Of a stretch of 64,000 nucleotides of DNA, positions 1 through 7,860 are shown in pieces. Position numbers and translations under genes: made by a program. How positions within the stretch are numbered: the first letter of the stretch is position 1; every line of letters begins with the position of its first letter. Under the pieces are notes generated by a model. That model was given only the letters and a program-made list of their open reading frames with translations. It made no database searches and was not told where the DNA came from. The DNA comes from Clostridiales bacterium (GTDB lineage Bacteria > Bacillota > Clostridia > Oscillospirales > Oscillospiraceae): assembly GCA_004553495.1 (NCBI GenBank), contig SFLE01000002.1:3816-67815 (forward strand), given 5' to 3'.

Positions 1-2
1 AT

Positions 3-551
3 TACGTTTACGGTAACGCGACTTGCCTGTGGGCTACCAACTTCGGCGGTCATGTCGTTCATCTTCGTATCGACGGCGCTGCCGGCGGCGTAACTCCCGA
101 TCCCGATGTTCCGGATCCTAAGCCGAATCCCGATCCCGATCCCGACGTTCCGGATCCCAAGCCGAATCCCGACCCCGATCCCGATGTTCCGAATCCTAAG
201 CCGAATCCCGACCCCGATCCCGACGTTCCGGATCCCAAGCCGAATCCCGACCCCGATCCCGACGTTCCCGATCCCAAGCCGAATCCCGACCCCGATCCCG
301 ACGTTCCCGATCCTAAGCCGAATCCCGACCCCGATCCCGACGTTCCCGATCCTAAGCCGGAGCCCAAGCCCGATCCCGGCACGCCCGACAAGCCCGTAAA
401 TCCGGACAAGCCGAGCACACCCGACAAGCCGTCCGTTCCCAAGACTCCGTCTAAGACCGGCGACTCTCGCAGCATTGCCGTTCTTTCTGCTGTTGCAATT
501 ATAAGCTTGGCAGTGTTGGCAGGTACTTATCGCAAGAAAAGGCCAAACTGA
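3..551 (+). CDS. C-terminal part of a repeat-rich, sortase-anchored surface protein (5' end outside window)
   Basis: The open frame enters from the left edge, so the start is outside the window. After about 30 ordinary residues it becomes a Pro/Asp-rich stalk made of 13-residue units of the form NPDPDPDVPDPKP, followed by looser KP-rich spacers. The end is a cell-wall sorting signal: TPSKTGDS, a hydrophobic stretch (AVLSAVAIISLAVLAGTY) and a basic RKKRPN tail. The pentapeptide is not canonical LPxTG; it resembles the xPxTGD variants of Clostridia. A class B sortase gene follows directly, which supports it being the anchoring enzyme. The stalk probably carries an upstream functional domain through the wall; that domain is not visible. 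Confidence 0.85.
   Translation, partial: YVYGNATCLWATNFGGHVVHLRIDGAAGGVTPDPDVPDPKPNPDPDPDVPDPKPNPDPDPDVPNPKPNPDPDPDVPDPKPNPDPDPDVPDPKPNPDPDPDVPDPKPNPDPDPDVPDPKPEPKPDPGTPDKPVNPDKPSTPDKPSVPKTPSKTGDSRSIAVLSAVAIISLAVLAGTYRKKRPN
93..359 (+). repeat. 39-bp tandem repeat encoding a Pro/Asp-rich stalk
   Basis: One partial unit (93-125) is followed by six in-frame 39-bp units at 126-164, 165-203, 204-242, 243-281, 282-320 and 321-359. They differ at a few synonymous or single-residue positions (VPD, VPN). This is a coding repeat and likely to vary in copy number between strains. Confidence 0.9.
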
Positions 552-595
552 TCATATGTGGGCGATTAGTTGACTTATTGCAAAAGTGCATATAA

Positions 596-632
596 AATAG
601 GAGTGGTTTTATAACCGCTCCTATTCTTTTTT
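596..632 (+). terminator. Rho-independent terminator of the surface protein gene
   Basis: A 13-bp stem (596-608 with 613-625, one G-T pair) with a short AT loop is followed by CTTTTTT. It lies between the surface protein stop and the sortase start, so the sortase may rely on read-through or its own promoter. Confidence 0.8.
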
Positions 633-646
633 GCCGAGGGATGCCT

Positions 647-1387
647 ATGTCCGAAAAAACACGGAAAACAGTGCGCATTATCGCACTAATCGCGCTCATC
701 ATATCCGTCGGTCTCCTCGCCTTTTACGCCGCCGACGATATCCGCAGCAAGAACACCGACGATAAGCTCCAAGACCTAAAGGGCGCGCAGCCGACCTTCA
801 CGATACCCGACGTTTTGCCCGAGTACGAGGCTTTGTGCGCCGAAAATCCGGACACGATAGGCTGGCTTAAAATTGACGGCACGGGGATAGATAATGTTGT
901 AATGTACGCACCCGATGAGATCGACAAATATCTGCACACGGATTTTTACGGCAACTACGCTTACCGCGGCTGCCTGTTCGTTGACGAATACTGTGATGTG
1001 CTGCGCTCGGACAACATCATTATATATGGGCACAACATGAAGGACGGAACGATGTTCGGCTCTCTGATGTACTATGTCAGCGAGGATTTTTACAAACAGC
1101 ACAAGTATATCAGCTTTGATACGATATACGAAAAGCAGACCTACGAGATAGTTGCCGCAATAAAAACCGCCATCCTCCCGAAGGATGACAACGGCTTTAA
1201 GTATTATGAGTACACTGGCCAAAACGACGAAGTCTCGTTTAACGAATATCTCAAATTCATAGATGAAAATAAGCTGTACGACACCGACGCCGCATTGCGG
1301 CAGGGCGATAAAATACTGACGCTGTCCACCTGCGCATATCACGCAAGCGACGGGCGCTTCATTGTCGTTGCAAGGAAAATAAGCTAA
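647..1387 (+). CDS. Class B sortase
   Basis: This is a membrane-bound transpeptidase that attaches surface proteins to the cell wall. I chose the second ATG (647) because GAGGG at 636-640 is spaced correctly for it and too close to the ATG at 641. The product is 246 residues with an N-terminal membrane anchor (about 9-29). The catalytic triad is visible: His in IIYGHNM (about 129), Cys in LTLSTCAYH (about 229) and Arg in DGRFIVVARK (about 237). The upstream neighbour carries a TPSKTGD sorting signal and is the likely substrate. The length and TLSTC motif fit sortase B; the exact subclass is not certain. Confidence 0.92.
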   Translation: MSEKTRKTVRIIALIALIISVGLLAFYAADDIRSKNTDDKLQDLKGAQPTFTIPDVLPEYEALCAENPDTIGWLKIDGTGIDNVVMYAPDEIDKYLHTDFYGNYAYRGCLFVDEYCDVLRSDNIIIYGHNMKDGTMFGSLMYYVSEDFYKQHKYISFDTIYEKQTYEIVAAIKTAILPKDDNGFKYYEYTGQNDEVSFNEYLKFIDENKLYDTDAALRQGDKILTLSTCAYHASDGRFIVVARKIS

Positions 1388-1394
1388 AAAAACA

Positions 1395-1426
1395 GACCGG
1401 TCACATTAAATGTGACCGGTCTTTTT
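1395..1426 (+). terminator. Rho-independent terminator after the sortase gene
   Basis: Perfect 12-bp stem GACCGGTCACAT/ATGTGACCGGTC (1395-1406 with 1410-1421), a TAA loop and TTTTT. Confidence 0.9.
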
Positions 1427-1496
1427 CCCGCGGCTATGTGAGGAAGAAAAGGAAGTAGTATGGCAATAGTCATAAGCCGCGGCGGGGGGCGATATT

Positions 1497-3122
1497 TTAT
1501 GCAGCAGTGCGGTCGTACCTTGCGAGGATGACCGCAAGCTGTGCGCGGGATATGGGCAGATCGGGACGGAACGAGCCATCCTCAAAGCCCTTGATTATTC
1601 CCTGCTCCACCGCCCATGCGACTGCTGCACGGTAGCAATCGGCTACAGCGGCAGCGTCGGTGACGGTGCTCAGGTCAGAACCGGACTCGGGCGAGCCGGC
1701 ATATCTGTAAAGCATGGTGACAAACTGTGCGCGGGTTAGCTCTGCATCGGGACCGAAGGTAGTGGCGGTAAAGCCCTTGATTATGCCTTCGTTATAGCCC
1801 CAGATGATGGCGTCTCTGCCCCAGAAGTTATCAGCAACATCGCTGAAAGGCTCGGTAAGTCCGGAAACATCGGGCTCACCTGCGATGCGGTAAAGCATAG
1901 TCACGGCCTGTGCACGGGTGCTCGTTGCGTTCGGAGAGAAGGTAGTGTCGCTCGTGCCCTTTACCATGCCGTGGAACCATGCGTAATAGAGATCGTCGTA
2001 GTACCATGCATCGGAGGGCACATCGGTAAACGGAAGCTTTCCGCGCTCGGGCAGAACACCCAGTATCTGCTGCGCCATGAACTCGTGACCTGCCAGTGTC
2101 GGGTGTACCTTAAGGCCGAAGTATTCCCAGAAATAGCGGTCGTTGTAGTTCATATCATAGGTCTCGGTACCGACCACATCAGCGTAATAGAAATTATCAT
2201 ACTTGTAGGACAGGGCCTTAAGGTGAAGATTTATCCTGTTTACTATAGGTGCCGCAAGGCCGCTGAGGTCGAGCTTGCTGCCGTCGGACAGGCGGAAGTG
2301 CTTAAAGGGATTGTACACGCCGACAGCAACAACGGTGATATCAGGGTTAAGCTCATGTATTTTTTCCATGACCACGTCGTAGTTTTCCTCGAACTGATCG
2401 CAAGCCTTTGCAAATGTTGCGGTTATGAGTGCCGCAAGCTTCGACATTTTACCTATTTTCTGGCAATAGTCTACGAGCTTGCCGAATGCCTCGCCGATGT
2501 TGCCGCCCTTGTTGAGAAAGTCCTTTAAGCCCTTGAGTGTATCATTATTGTCATCTGCTGTCATTTCGTTGAGAACAACGCCGAGAGTGAACGAGAACAC
2601 ATCGTTCGAGCCGACGTTAACGCTGATAACATCAGTTTTTTTGACAGCCTCCTTGTAGTTTACCATTGCGTCAATCGCATCAAGATCGGAGAGCGTAAAG
2701 GTACCGTTGCCGTCGGTATCAAAATAGGTGTTGCCCCAGGAGCGGGTCGTGTCGTAATCGTTGTAAACGCCTTCGAGAAAATACCTGAATTCAACGGCGC
2801 GCAGGCCGCTGCGGGCGTACTGCAAAAGCTTTGCGTCAAGTGCGTTTGCAACGAGGCTGTGGTATGCTGTGGGAACCGGTAAATAGTCGTAGCCAAAGTA
2901 GATATAATCATTATTATACACAGTTGTATAATCATCTGTGTTTTGATCAAAATATGTCTCGCTGCCGTCCTTTGTGAGTGCGCAGCCTGCGGCAATGCTG
3001 TCGCCGACGCACATGTAATATTTATAAGGCTCGTAGCTTCTGTCGGCCAGCGCCGGTGCGCAGAGCGCGAACACCATGACGAGCACGAGAACGAAGCTTA
3101 TTATGCATCTTGTATGTTTCAT
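1497..3122 (-). CDS. Secreted SGNH/GDSL esterase with three SLH domains
   Basis: This is an exported hydrolase of 541 residues, probably a lipase or esterase, held on the cell wall by SLH domains. A signal peptide covers residues 1-26 (hydrophobic core, then PALAD). The SGNH blocks are visible: GDS at 40-42 (nucleophile Ser), GSND at 171-174, and HPTLAGH at 340-346 with the catalytic His. A DTDGNGTFTLSDLD stretch near 135-148 resembles a calcium-binding EF-hand or dockerin loop inserted in the catalytic domain. Three SLH repeats run from about 363 to 537. ATTTATTTCTCCTCC upstream supplies a GGAGG site. The substrate is unknown. Confidence 0.9.
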   Translation of the reverse strand: MKHTRCIISFVLVLVMVFALCAPALADRSYEPYKYYMCVGDSIAAGCALTKDGSETYFDQNTDDYTTVYNNDYIYFGYDYLPVPTAYHSLVANALDAKLLQYARSGLRAVEFRYFLEGVYNDYDTTRSWGNTYFDTDGNGTFTLSDLDAIDAMVNYKEAVKKTDVISVNVGSNDVFSFTLGVVLNEMTADDNNDTLKGLKDFLNKGGNIGEAFGKLVDYCQKIGKMSKLAALITATFAKACDQFEENYDVVMEKIHELNPDITVVAVGVYNPFKHFRLSDGSKLDLSGLAAPIVNRINLHLKALSYKYDNFYYADVVGTETYDMNYNDRYFWEYFGLKVHPTLAGHEFMAQQILGVLPERGKLPFTDVPSDAWYYDDLYYAWFHGMVKGTSDTTFSPNATSTRAQAVTMLYRIAGEPDVSGLTEPFSDVADNFWGRDAIIWGYNEGIIKGFTATTFGPDAELTRAQFVTMLYRYAGSPESGSDLSTVTDAAAVADCYRAAVAWAVEQGIIKGFEDGSFRPDLPISRAQLAVILARYDRTAA

Positions 3123-3145
3123 TTATTTCTCCTCCGATACGCCGA

Positions 3146-4891
3146 TCAGACGGCTTCAGTTTCGTTTTTGTTTTCGTTATTGTAGTCCTCTGCGAGCTTG
3201 AGATAGTCTATCTTCCCCATTCCGGTGTGCGGCATGGAATCGACAAACTGAATGTCATACGGCTTTGCCGGTCCTTCAAGCTCCTGACGGCACATTTCAT
3301 ACAGCTCTTTTTTGAGCGCCATGCACTTTTCTATCTCAAGAGAATCGGTTTCCACAAAGGCAAGCGTGAGCTGGCCCTGCGCGTGATCGGTGTCGTTAAC
3401 GCCGACAACGGCACAGCTTTTTACCAGCGGGTGCTTTCCGAGAACGCTCTCAATGTGCGTGGGGAATATCTTGTGCCCGTTAAACAGGGTTATCATTCGT
3501 TTTATTCTGCCCTTTATGTAGACAAATCCGTCAGAATCCATGCGTCCGATGTCGCCGCTGTGTACCCACATGCTGCCGTCCGGATGCCTTTTTATGACCT
3601 TTTCGGTCTCGACGGGATTGTTGAGGTAGCCGAGCATGACCGAAGGTCCGCTTATGCAGATCTCGCCTTCCTCGTCGTAGTCGAGCTCGTCGGTCGTGCC
3701 CGGTGCGAAGATACCGATGGTGGTGGTCAGCAGCGGATAGCCTACCGACAGGCTCTTGAAGTTTCCGTTGCAGCAGCAGGATGCTGCCGAGGAGACCTCG
3801 CTCATGCCGTAGCCCTGCGAAAGCGGATAGCGGCAGCCGCGGCTTTCAAGGAAGCTGTTGAGCTTTGCCTCAAGACCTGCATTCATCGTATCGCCGCCGG
3901 AGCCGGCGGTGCGGAAAAAGCTGAGGTCGAAGCCGTTTGCAAGCTCCTTGCTGTTCATGAGCTTTTCATAGTGCGCCGGAACGAGCAGCGTGTGCTCGGG
4001 TCTGTACTTTTTCACATAGCGCCCGACCTTGTCGGGGTCAAACTTGGGTATCACAACGACTTCAAGTCCGAGCGAGAGCGGCATATGCAGGCTCGACACT
4101 ATTCCATAGGACGAGAACATCGGAATGATGTTCAAAAATCGCTGTCCGCGGGTGTACGACACGCCGCAGTGCTTAAAGTCAAACGCGATGGCGTTGAAGC
4201 CGTCGTTTGAGAGCATAACGCCCTTGGGTGCACCGGTGGTGCCTCCGGTGAGGGTAACGGCGGCGAGATCGTTTTCGCCGTATTCAGCCGTTTCGGTTTC
4301 AACTCCGATGCCGGTGGACGAGAACCGCTCCCATGTGGTGACCGTTTCATTGCACTCGATCTTCGGTGCGGGCATCTTGAGCTGCTTTAAAACTTTTATC
4401 GACACCGGAAGAGAGGTATCGGCGGATATGACGATTATCTTCTCAATTCCGGACTGTATTAGCGCATCCTTGAGCGCTTCGTAATAAAGGTCAATGACTA
4501 TGAATATCTTTGCGCCGGTCTGCTTTACGAAGTCGATCGCTCCGGCTGCGCTCGTGCGCGGGTCGAGTATCAGGGGCGCCGCGCCGATCTTGTTGAGCCC
4601 GTACAGGGCATAGACCATCTCGGGTATGGTCACGGTGGCGGCAGCAACTATATCGCCCTTTTTAACTCCCGCTGCGGCAAACGCGCCCGCGCATTTGTCC
4701 GCCTCATTGAGCAGCTTGCCGTAGCTTATCTTTCTGCCGAAATAGTTAAGAGCAGCATCGGCTCTGTTATGCTCGTTATTTATACGCAGCTGACGATATA
4801 TGGTATCGTGAGGCATAGCGGCATTGACCGCTTCATCATCAAAGAATTGCAGCCAAGGCTTTTCAACCGACGGTCTCAGCAGTTCACACAT
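3146..4891 (-). CDS. AMP-forming acyl-CoA synthetase
   Basis: It activates a carboxylic acid to its CoA thioester through an acyl-AMP. The 581-residue product shows the ANL superfamily motifs in order: TGGTTGAPKG (about 215-224, ATP P-loop), SQGYGMSE (A5), HSGDIG and YIKGRIKRMI (A7/A8), and GMGKIDYLKLAED with the C-terminal catalytic Lys. The start is supported by GAGGAGGAAG just upstream. It is transcribed divergently from a TetR regulator across an operator-rich gap, so it is probably that regulator's target. The substrate cannot be read from sequence; fatty or aromatic acids are both possible. Confidence 0.9.
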   Translation of the reverse strand: MCELLRPSVEKPWLQFFDDEAVNAAMPHDTIYRQLRINNEHNRADAALNYFGRKISYGKLLNEADKCAGAFAAAGVKKGDIVAAATVTIPEMVYALYGLNKIGAAPLILDPRTSAAGAIDFVKQTGAKIFIVIDLYYEALKDALIQSGIEKIIVISADTSLPVSIKVLKQLKMPAPKIECNETVTTWERFSSTGIGVETETAEYGENDLAAVTLTGGTTGAPKGVMLSNDGFNAIAFDFKHCGVSYTRGQRFLNIIPMFSSYGIVSSLHMPLSLGLEVVVIPKFDPDKVGRYVKKYRPEHTLLVPAHYEKLMNSKELANGFDLSFFRTAGSGGDTMNAGLEAKLNSFLESRGCRYPLSQGYGMSEVSSAASCCCNGNFKSLSVGYPLLTTTIGIFAPGTTDELDYDEEGEICISGPSVMLGYLNNPVETEKVIKRHPDGSMWVHSGDIGRMDSDGFVYIKGRIKRMITLFNGHKIFPTHIESVLGKHPLVKSCAVVGVNDTDHAQGQLTLAFVETDSLEIEKCMALKKELYEMCRQELEGPAKPYDIQFVDSMPHTGMGKIDYLKLAEDYNNENKNETEAV

Positions 4892-4918
4892 AGTTCTTCC
4901 TCCTCGTTTCTATTAAAC

Positions 4919-4946
4919 ATTTTACTATGTTTTGTCCAATTGTAAA
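4919..4946 (-). promoter_or_regulatory. Sigma-A-type promoter of the acyl-CoA synthetase gene
   Basis: On the minus strand: TTTACA (4941-4946), a 16-bp spacer, then TAAAAT (4919-4924), about 28 bp upstream of the start codon. Confidence 0.65.
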
Positions 4947-5001
4947 CTTTTTAGGTGATTTTGTCAATCGCGTTTTTATACTTTTCTTATCGTAAAGTTC
5001 A

Positions 5002-5111
5002 TTTTTGTACATATCTACAGAAATGATCGATATATATGCGTCGATTTATACAAAATTTCTCGTCAAGTATACAACTGTACATTTTTATTTAATAAATATA
5101 ATTTTGTACAC
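5002..5111. promoter_or_regulatory. Three TGTACA-containing motifs between the divergent acyl-CoA synthetase and TetR genes
   Basis: TTTTTGTACATAT (5002-5014), ACTGTACATTT (5074-5084) and TTTTGTACAC (5102-5111) sit in the roughly 360-bp AT-rich gap. The first closely matches TTTTTGTGCATATT upstream of the dehydratase cluster at 32.2 kb, and the third resembles ATTTGTGCACTTT upstream of the cluster at 28.6 kb. They may be binding sites of a shared regulator; this is inferred from motif similarity only. Confidence 0.45.
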
Positions 5112-5127
5112 TTTTGTGATTTCCCCC

Positions 5128-5156
5128 TTGAATTAATCACTGGACTGCTGTATAAT
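5128..5156 (+). promoter_or_regulatory. Promoter of the tetR-SDR operon
   Basis: TTGAAT (5128-5133), a 17-bp spacer and consensus TATAAT (5151-5156), about 95 bp upstream of the regulator start. Confidence 0.8.
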
Positions 5157-5178
5157 ATACAAACAATATAATATTGAA

Positions 5179-5212
5179 CAGTTTTAAAATATCAGAACAT
5201 ATTTTTAAACTG
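5179..5212. promoter_or_regulatory. 34-bp inverted repeat, probable TetR operator
   Basis: The arms CAGTTTTAAAATAT (5179-5192) and ATATTTTTAAACTG (5199-5212) match at 13 of 14 positions around a 6-bp centre. The repeat lies between the -10 box and the tetR start, where binding would block transcription and autoregulate. Confidence 0.6.
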
Positions 5213-5250
5213 AATTTAAACCAACACCAGAATTTTCAGGGGTGGAAATA

Positions 5251-5829
5251 ATGAGTGGAAACAACAGAATGGTGGAAAAGTCCAAGAAGGCTATCAAGGA
5301 CGCCTTACTGGACATAATGTACGAAAAGGACTTCAAGCAGATAACGGTAAACGAGCTTTTAAAGCGCGCCAACATAAGCCGCGGAACATTTTATGCGCAC
5401 TTTTCAAACCTCGAGGATGTGCGTCAGCAGCTTATAGCCGATCTGTTTGACCATGCCGACTATCTCTTCGGAGACTACACGGCAAGCGAGCTTGAAAAGG
5501 ATCCCTACCCTATCATGCTCATGGCTGCGGACATGATGATAGCAAGCCGCGATCCGGCGAAGAGGCTTTTCAAGTTTATCAATGTCTATGATCTCGGCGT
5601 TAACCTCAAGACATGGCTTACGAAGTATATTCTCTCCGATGCCGAGCTCGTTGAGCGCTGGGGCGGCATGGAAGCTGCAACTATATATGCAAGGTTTATT
5701 GCCGGCGGCGTTATGCATACATATAATACGTGGATCCTTGATGATTCGGATGTTTCGTCTGAGTTCCTTGCCAAGGCACTGTGCAACATTCTCGTCAACG
5801 GTCTGAGCGCCTTCAAGGCAGAACAGTGA
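5251..5829 (+). CDS. TetR/AcrR-family transcriptional regulator
   Basis: A DNA-binding repressor of 192 residues. The start at 5251 is preferred over a GTG at 5242 because AGGGGTGG lies 5-8 bp before it. The N-terminal helix-turn-helix is clear: ITVNELLKRANISRGTFYAHFSNLEDV at about residues 30-56, followed by a helical ligand-binding domain of a type common in Firmicutes. It is in an operon with the SDR gene 8 bp downstream and divergent from an acyl-CoA synthetase, so a lipid or acyl-CoA signal is plausible. The inverted repeat at 5179-5212 suggests autoregulation. Confidence 0.9.
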   Translation: MSGNNRMVEKSKKAIKDALLDIMYEKDFKQITVNELLKRANISRGTFYAHFSNLEDVRQQLIADLFDHADYLFGDYTASELEKDPYPIMLMAADMMIASRDPAKRLFKFINVYDLGVNLKTWLTKYILSDAELVERWGGMEAATIYARFIAGGVMHTYNTWILDDSDVSSEFLAKALCNILVNGLSAFKAEQ

Positions 5830-5837
5830 GGTTTGCA

Positions 5838-6611
5838 ATGAAGAAAATTGCTGTAATAACCGGCGCATCGTCCGGAATGGGCAGAGAATTTGTTTACGCA
5901 ATAGACAAGGATATGGAGCTCGACGAGCTGTGGGTCATCGCCCGCCGCGAGGACAGGCTTTTAGAGCTTCAGGCAAATGTCAGGGCCAAGATACGCCCCG
6001 TGGTGCTCGATCTGCTTGACAGGAACAGTCTTAGTCTGTTCAAGGCTCTGCTTGAGGCGGAAAAGCCCGAGGTGCGCGTTCTCGTAAACGCTGCGGGCTT
6101 CGGTCTTTTCGGCACATACACCGAGATGGATATGGAAAAGCAGCTTGAGATAATCGACCTCAACGACAGGGCGCTCACGGGTATGACCTATATAACGCTG
6201 CCCTATATGCCCGACGGCTCGCAGATATACAACATGGGCTCAATGTCCTCGTTCCAGCCGGTGCCGTATATAAATGTCTACGGCGCGTCGAAGGCTTATG
6301 TTTTAAGCTTTTCCAGGGCTCTGCGCGTTGAGCTGTGCCAGCGCAATATCCGCGTTATAGCGGTTTGCCCCGGTTGGATACAGACCGAGTTTTTCAGCCA
6401 CGCCATACATGACGACACGGTGAGCTACTTTAACCGCTACTACGGTCCGAAAGAGGTAATCGCCAAAGCCGTAAAGGATATGCACCGCAACAAGCCCGTT
6501 TCGATACTCGGTCTGCCCGAGAGACTTCAGGTGCTCGGAGTTAAGCTGCTTCCGACATGGTTCGTCCTCAAAACATGGTGCAAGCAGCAGAAAAAGCCTT
6601 TTAAATACTAA
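5838..6611 (+). CDS. Short-chain dehydrogenase/reductase
   Basis: An NAD(P)-dependent oxidoreductase of 257 residues with a Rossmann fold. It shows the cofactor motif TGASSGMG (about 8-15), VNAAGFG, the catalytic Ser region MGSMSS and YGASK carrying the catalytic Tyr and Lys. The start follows GAGG and lies 8 bp after the tetR stop, so both genes share one transcript. The substrate is unknown. The genomic link to a TetR regulator and an acyl-CoA synthetase suggests lipid, ketone or alcohol chemistry. Confidence 0.9.
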   Translation: MKKIAVITGASSGMGREFVYAIDKDMELDELWVIARREDRLLELQANVRAKIRPVVLDLLDRNSLSLFKALLEAEKPEVRVLVNAAGFGLFGTYTEMDMEKQLEIIDLNDRALTGMTYITLPYMPDGSQIYNMGSMSSFQPVPYINVYGASKAYVLSFSRALRVELCQRNIRVIAVCPGWIQTEFFSHAIHDDTVSYFNRYYGPKEVIAKAVKDMHRNKPVSILGLPERLQVLGVKLLPTWFVLKTWCKQQKKPFKY

Positions 6612-6613
6612 AA

Positions 6614-6641
6614 AAGAACAGCCCGAGGGCTGTTCTTTTTT
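6614..6641 (+). terminator. Terminator of the tetR-SDR operon
   Basis: AAGAACAGCCC (6614-6624) pairs with GGGCTGTTCTT (6627-6637) and is followed by TTTT. It may also serve the convergent phosphofructokinase gene. Confidence 0.85.
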
Positions 6642-6654
6642 ACATTATCTATTA

Positions 6655-7740
6655 TCAATCGCCGAATGATATTCCGATGTCGCGCGCGACCTGTATCAGC
6701 GGATGGTCGGTGGGCAGGAATTTTGTCTTGCTGGCTGCCTCCTCAAGCGGGATGGACACTACCCTTCCCTCCTGAACGGCAACCATGCGTCCGTACTGCT
6801 TGTTTACGATGAGGTCCGCGGCAGCGGTTCCGAACTGAGTTGCGAGCACGCGGTCGTACGGGCACGGAGGACCTCCGCGCTGATAGTGACCGGGCACGGT
6901 TACGCGCGCCTCCTGACCGATGGCGGCCTCAATGTGCGCGGCTATCTCGTAGGATATGGTAGAGTGCTTGGACTCCTCGCGCTTTCTGCGGCTCTCCTCC
7001 TCGGTGAGTATCTGATCGTGGATGCTCTTTGCGCCCTCGGCAACGGCGAGGATGGAAAAGCTTCTGCCGTGGCGGCGGCGGTGGTCGATGGCTTTTACGA
7101 CCTTGTCAATATCATAGGGTATCTCAGGAATGAGGATTATATCCGCGCCCGAGCCTATACCGGCATTGAGCGTGAGCCAGCCGGCATCGCGCCCCATGAG
7201 CTCAACGAGGAACACACGGCTGTGCGACGACGCAGTGGAATGGATATAGTCGATGACATTTGTAGCAATGTCAACGGCGCTCTGAAAGCCGAATGTGGTG
7301 TCGGTGCCCCAAATGTCGTTATCAATGGTCTTTGGCAGGGTGACGACATTCATGCCGGCATCCATGAGGAGCTTTGCGCTCTTCTGGGTGCCATTGCCGC
7401 CCATTATAACAAGGCAGTCGAGATTGAGCTTATTATAGGTGTCCTTCATCGCGGGGATGAGGCTGTTGCCCTCATCGTCAACGATGTCCTTGCCGGGGAT
7501 ATACTTCTGGCGCGAGGTGCCGAGAATGGTTCCGCCCTGAGTGAGGATACCCGCGAAATCCTTGGGCTCCATATACTTATAATCGCCGTCTATAAGACCG
7601 CGGTAGCCGTCGTACATTCCGAATATCTCGAGATTTTCGATTTTGTTATGCAGAGCCTTGCCTATGCCGCGCATTGCGGCATTGAGCCCCTGACAGTCTC
7701 CGCCGGAGGTTATAAGGGCAACTCTGGTTATGTTTTTCAA
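6655..7740 (-). CDS. 6-phosphofructokinase, atypical active-site signature
   Basis: It phosphorylates fructose 6-phosphate in glycolysis. The 361-residue product has SGGDCQGLN near the N-terminus, PKTIDND (about 136-142) and MGRDAGW (about 182-188). The start codon is TTG, 7 bp after AGAGGG; no ATG is possible without losing the N-terminal strand. The phosphoryl-donor motif is GGNG (114-117) where ATP enzymes have GGDG and PPi enzymes GGDD, and Lys precedes TIDND as in PPi and some ATP forms such as trypanosomal. Donor preference is therefore open. The gene stands alone, away from the glycolytic operon at 38-43 kb. Confidence 0.9.
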   Translation of the reverse strand: MKNITRVALITSGGDCQGLNAAMRGIGKALHNKIENLEIFGMYDGYRGLIDGDYKYMEPKDFAGILTQGGTILGTSRQKYIPGKDIVDDEGNSLIPAMKDTYNKLNLDCLVIMGGNGTQKSAKLLMDAGMNVVTLPKTIDNDIWGTDTTFGFQSAVDIATNVIDYIHSTASSHSRVFLVELMGRDAGWLTLNAGIGSGADIILIPEIPYDIDKVVKAIDHRRRHGRSFSILAVAEGAKSIHDQILTEEESRRKREESKHSTISYEIAAHIEAAIGQEARVTVPGHYQRGGPPCPYDRVLATQFGTAAADLIVNKQYGRMVAVQEGRVVSIPLEEAASKTKFLPTDHPLIQVARDIGISFGD

Positions 7741-7776
7741 GCTAAAACCCTCTTTACTTTCATCTTTATACTAATT

Positions 7777-7804
7777 ATTTTAAAGCAATCTCAATAAAAG
7801 TCAA
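7777..7804 (-). promoter_or_regulatory. Promoter of the phosphofructokinase gene
   Basis: Minus strand TTGACT (7799-7804), a 16-bp spacer and TAAAAT (7777-7782). An alternative TATAAA lies slightly downstream. Confidence 0.6.
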
Positions 7805-7824
7805 TCGTAAATAATACCGAAATC

Positions 7825-7858
7825 AAAACGGGAGCCCGTGCTTTGAGCTCCCGCCTTT
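7825..7858 (-). terminator. Terminator of the padR-DUF2812 operon
   Basis: CGGGAGC (7829-7835) pairs with GCTCCCG (7847-7853). On the minus strand it is followed by TTTTGATTT. Confidence 0.6.
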
Positions 7859-7860
7859 GT

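Noticed and set aside
93..359. CRISPR-like repeat array
   Set aside because: The units are contiguous with no unique spacers and are in frame within a protein gene.
59..475. Gly/Ser-rich open frames on both strands over the tandem repeat
   Set aside because: They are shadows of the 39-bp coding repeat; the real frame is the Pro/Asp-rich one ending in a sorting signal.
1428..1481. Hairpin CCGCGGCTATG ... CATAAGCCGCGG
   Set aside because: The loop of about 31 bases and the lack of a T-run make it a poor terminator; the T-run hairpin at 1395 suffices.
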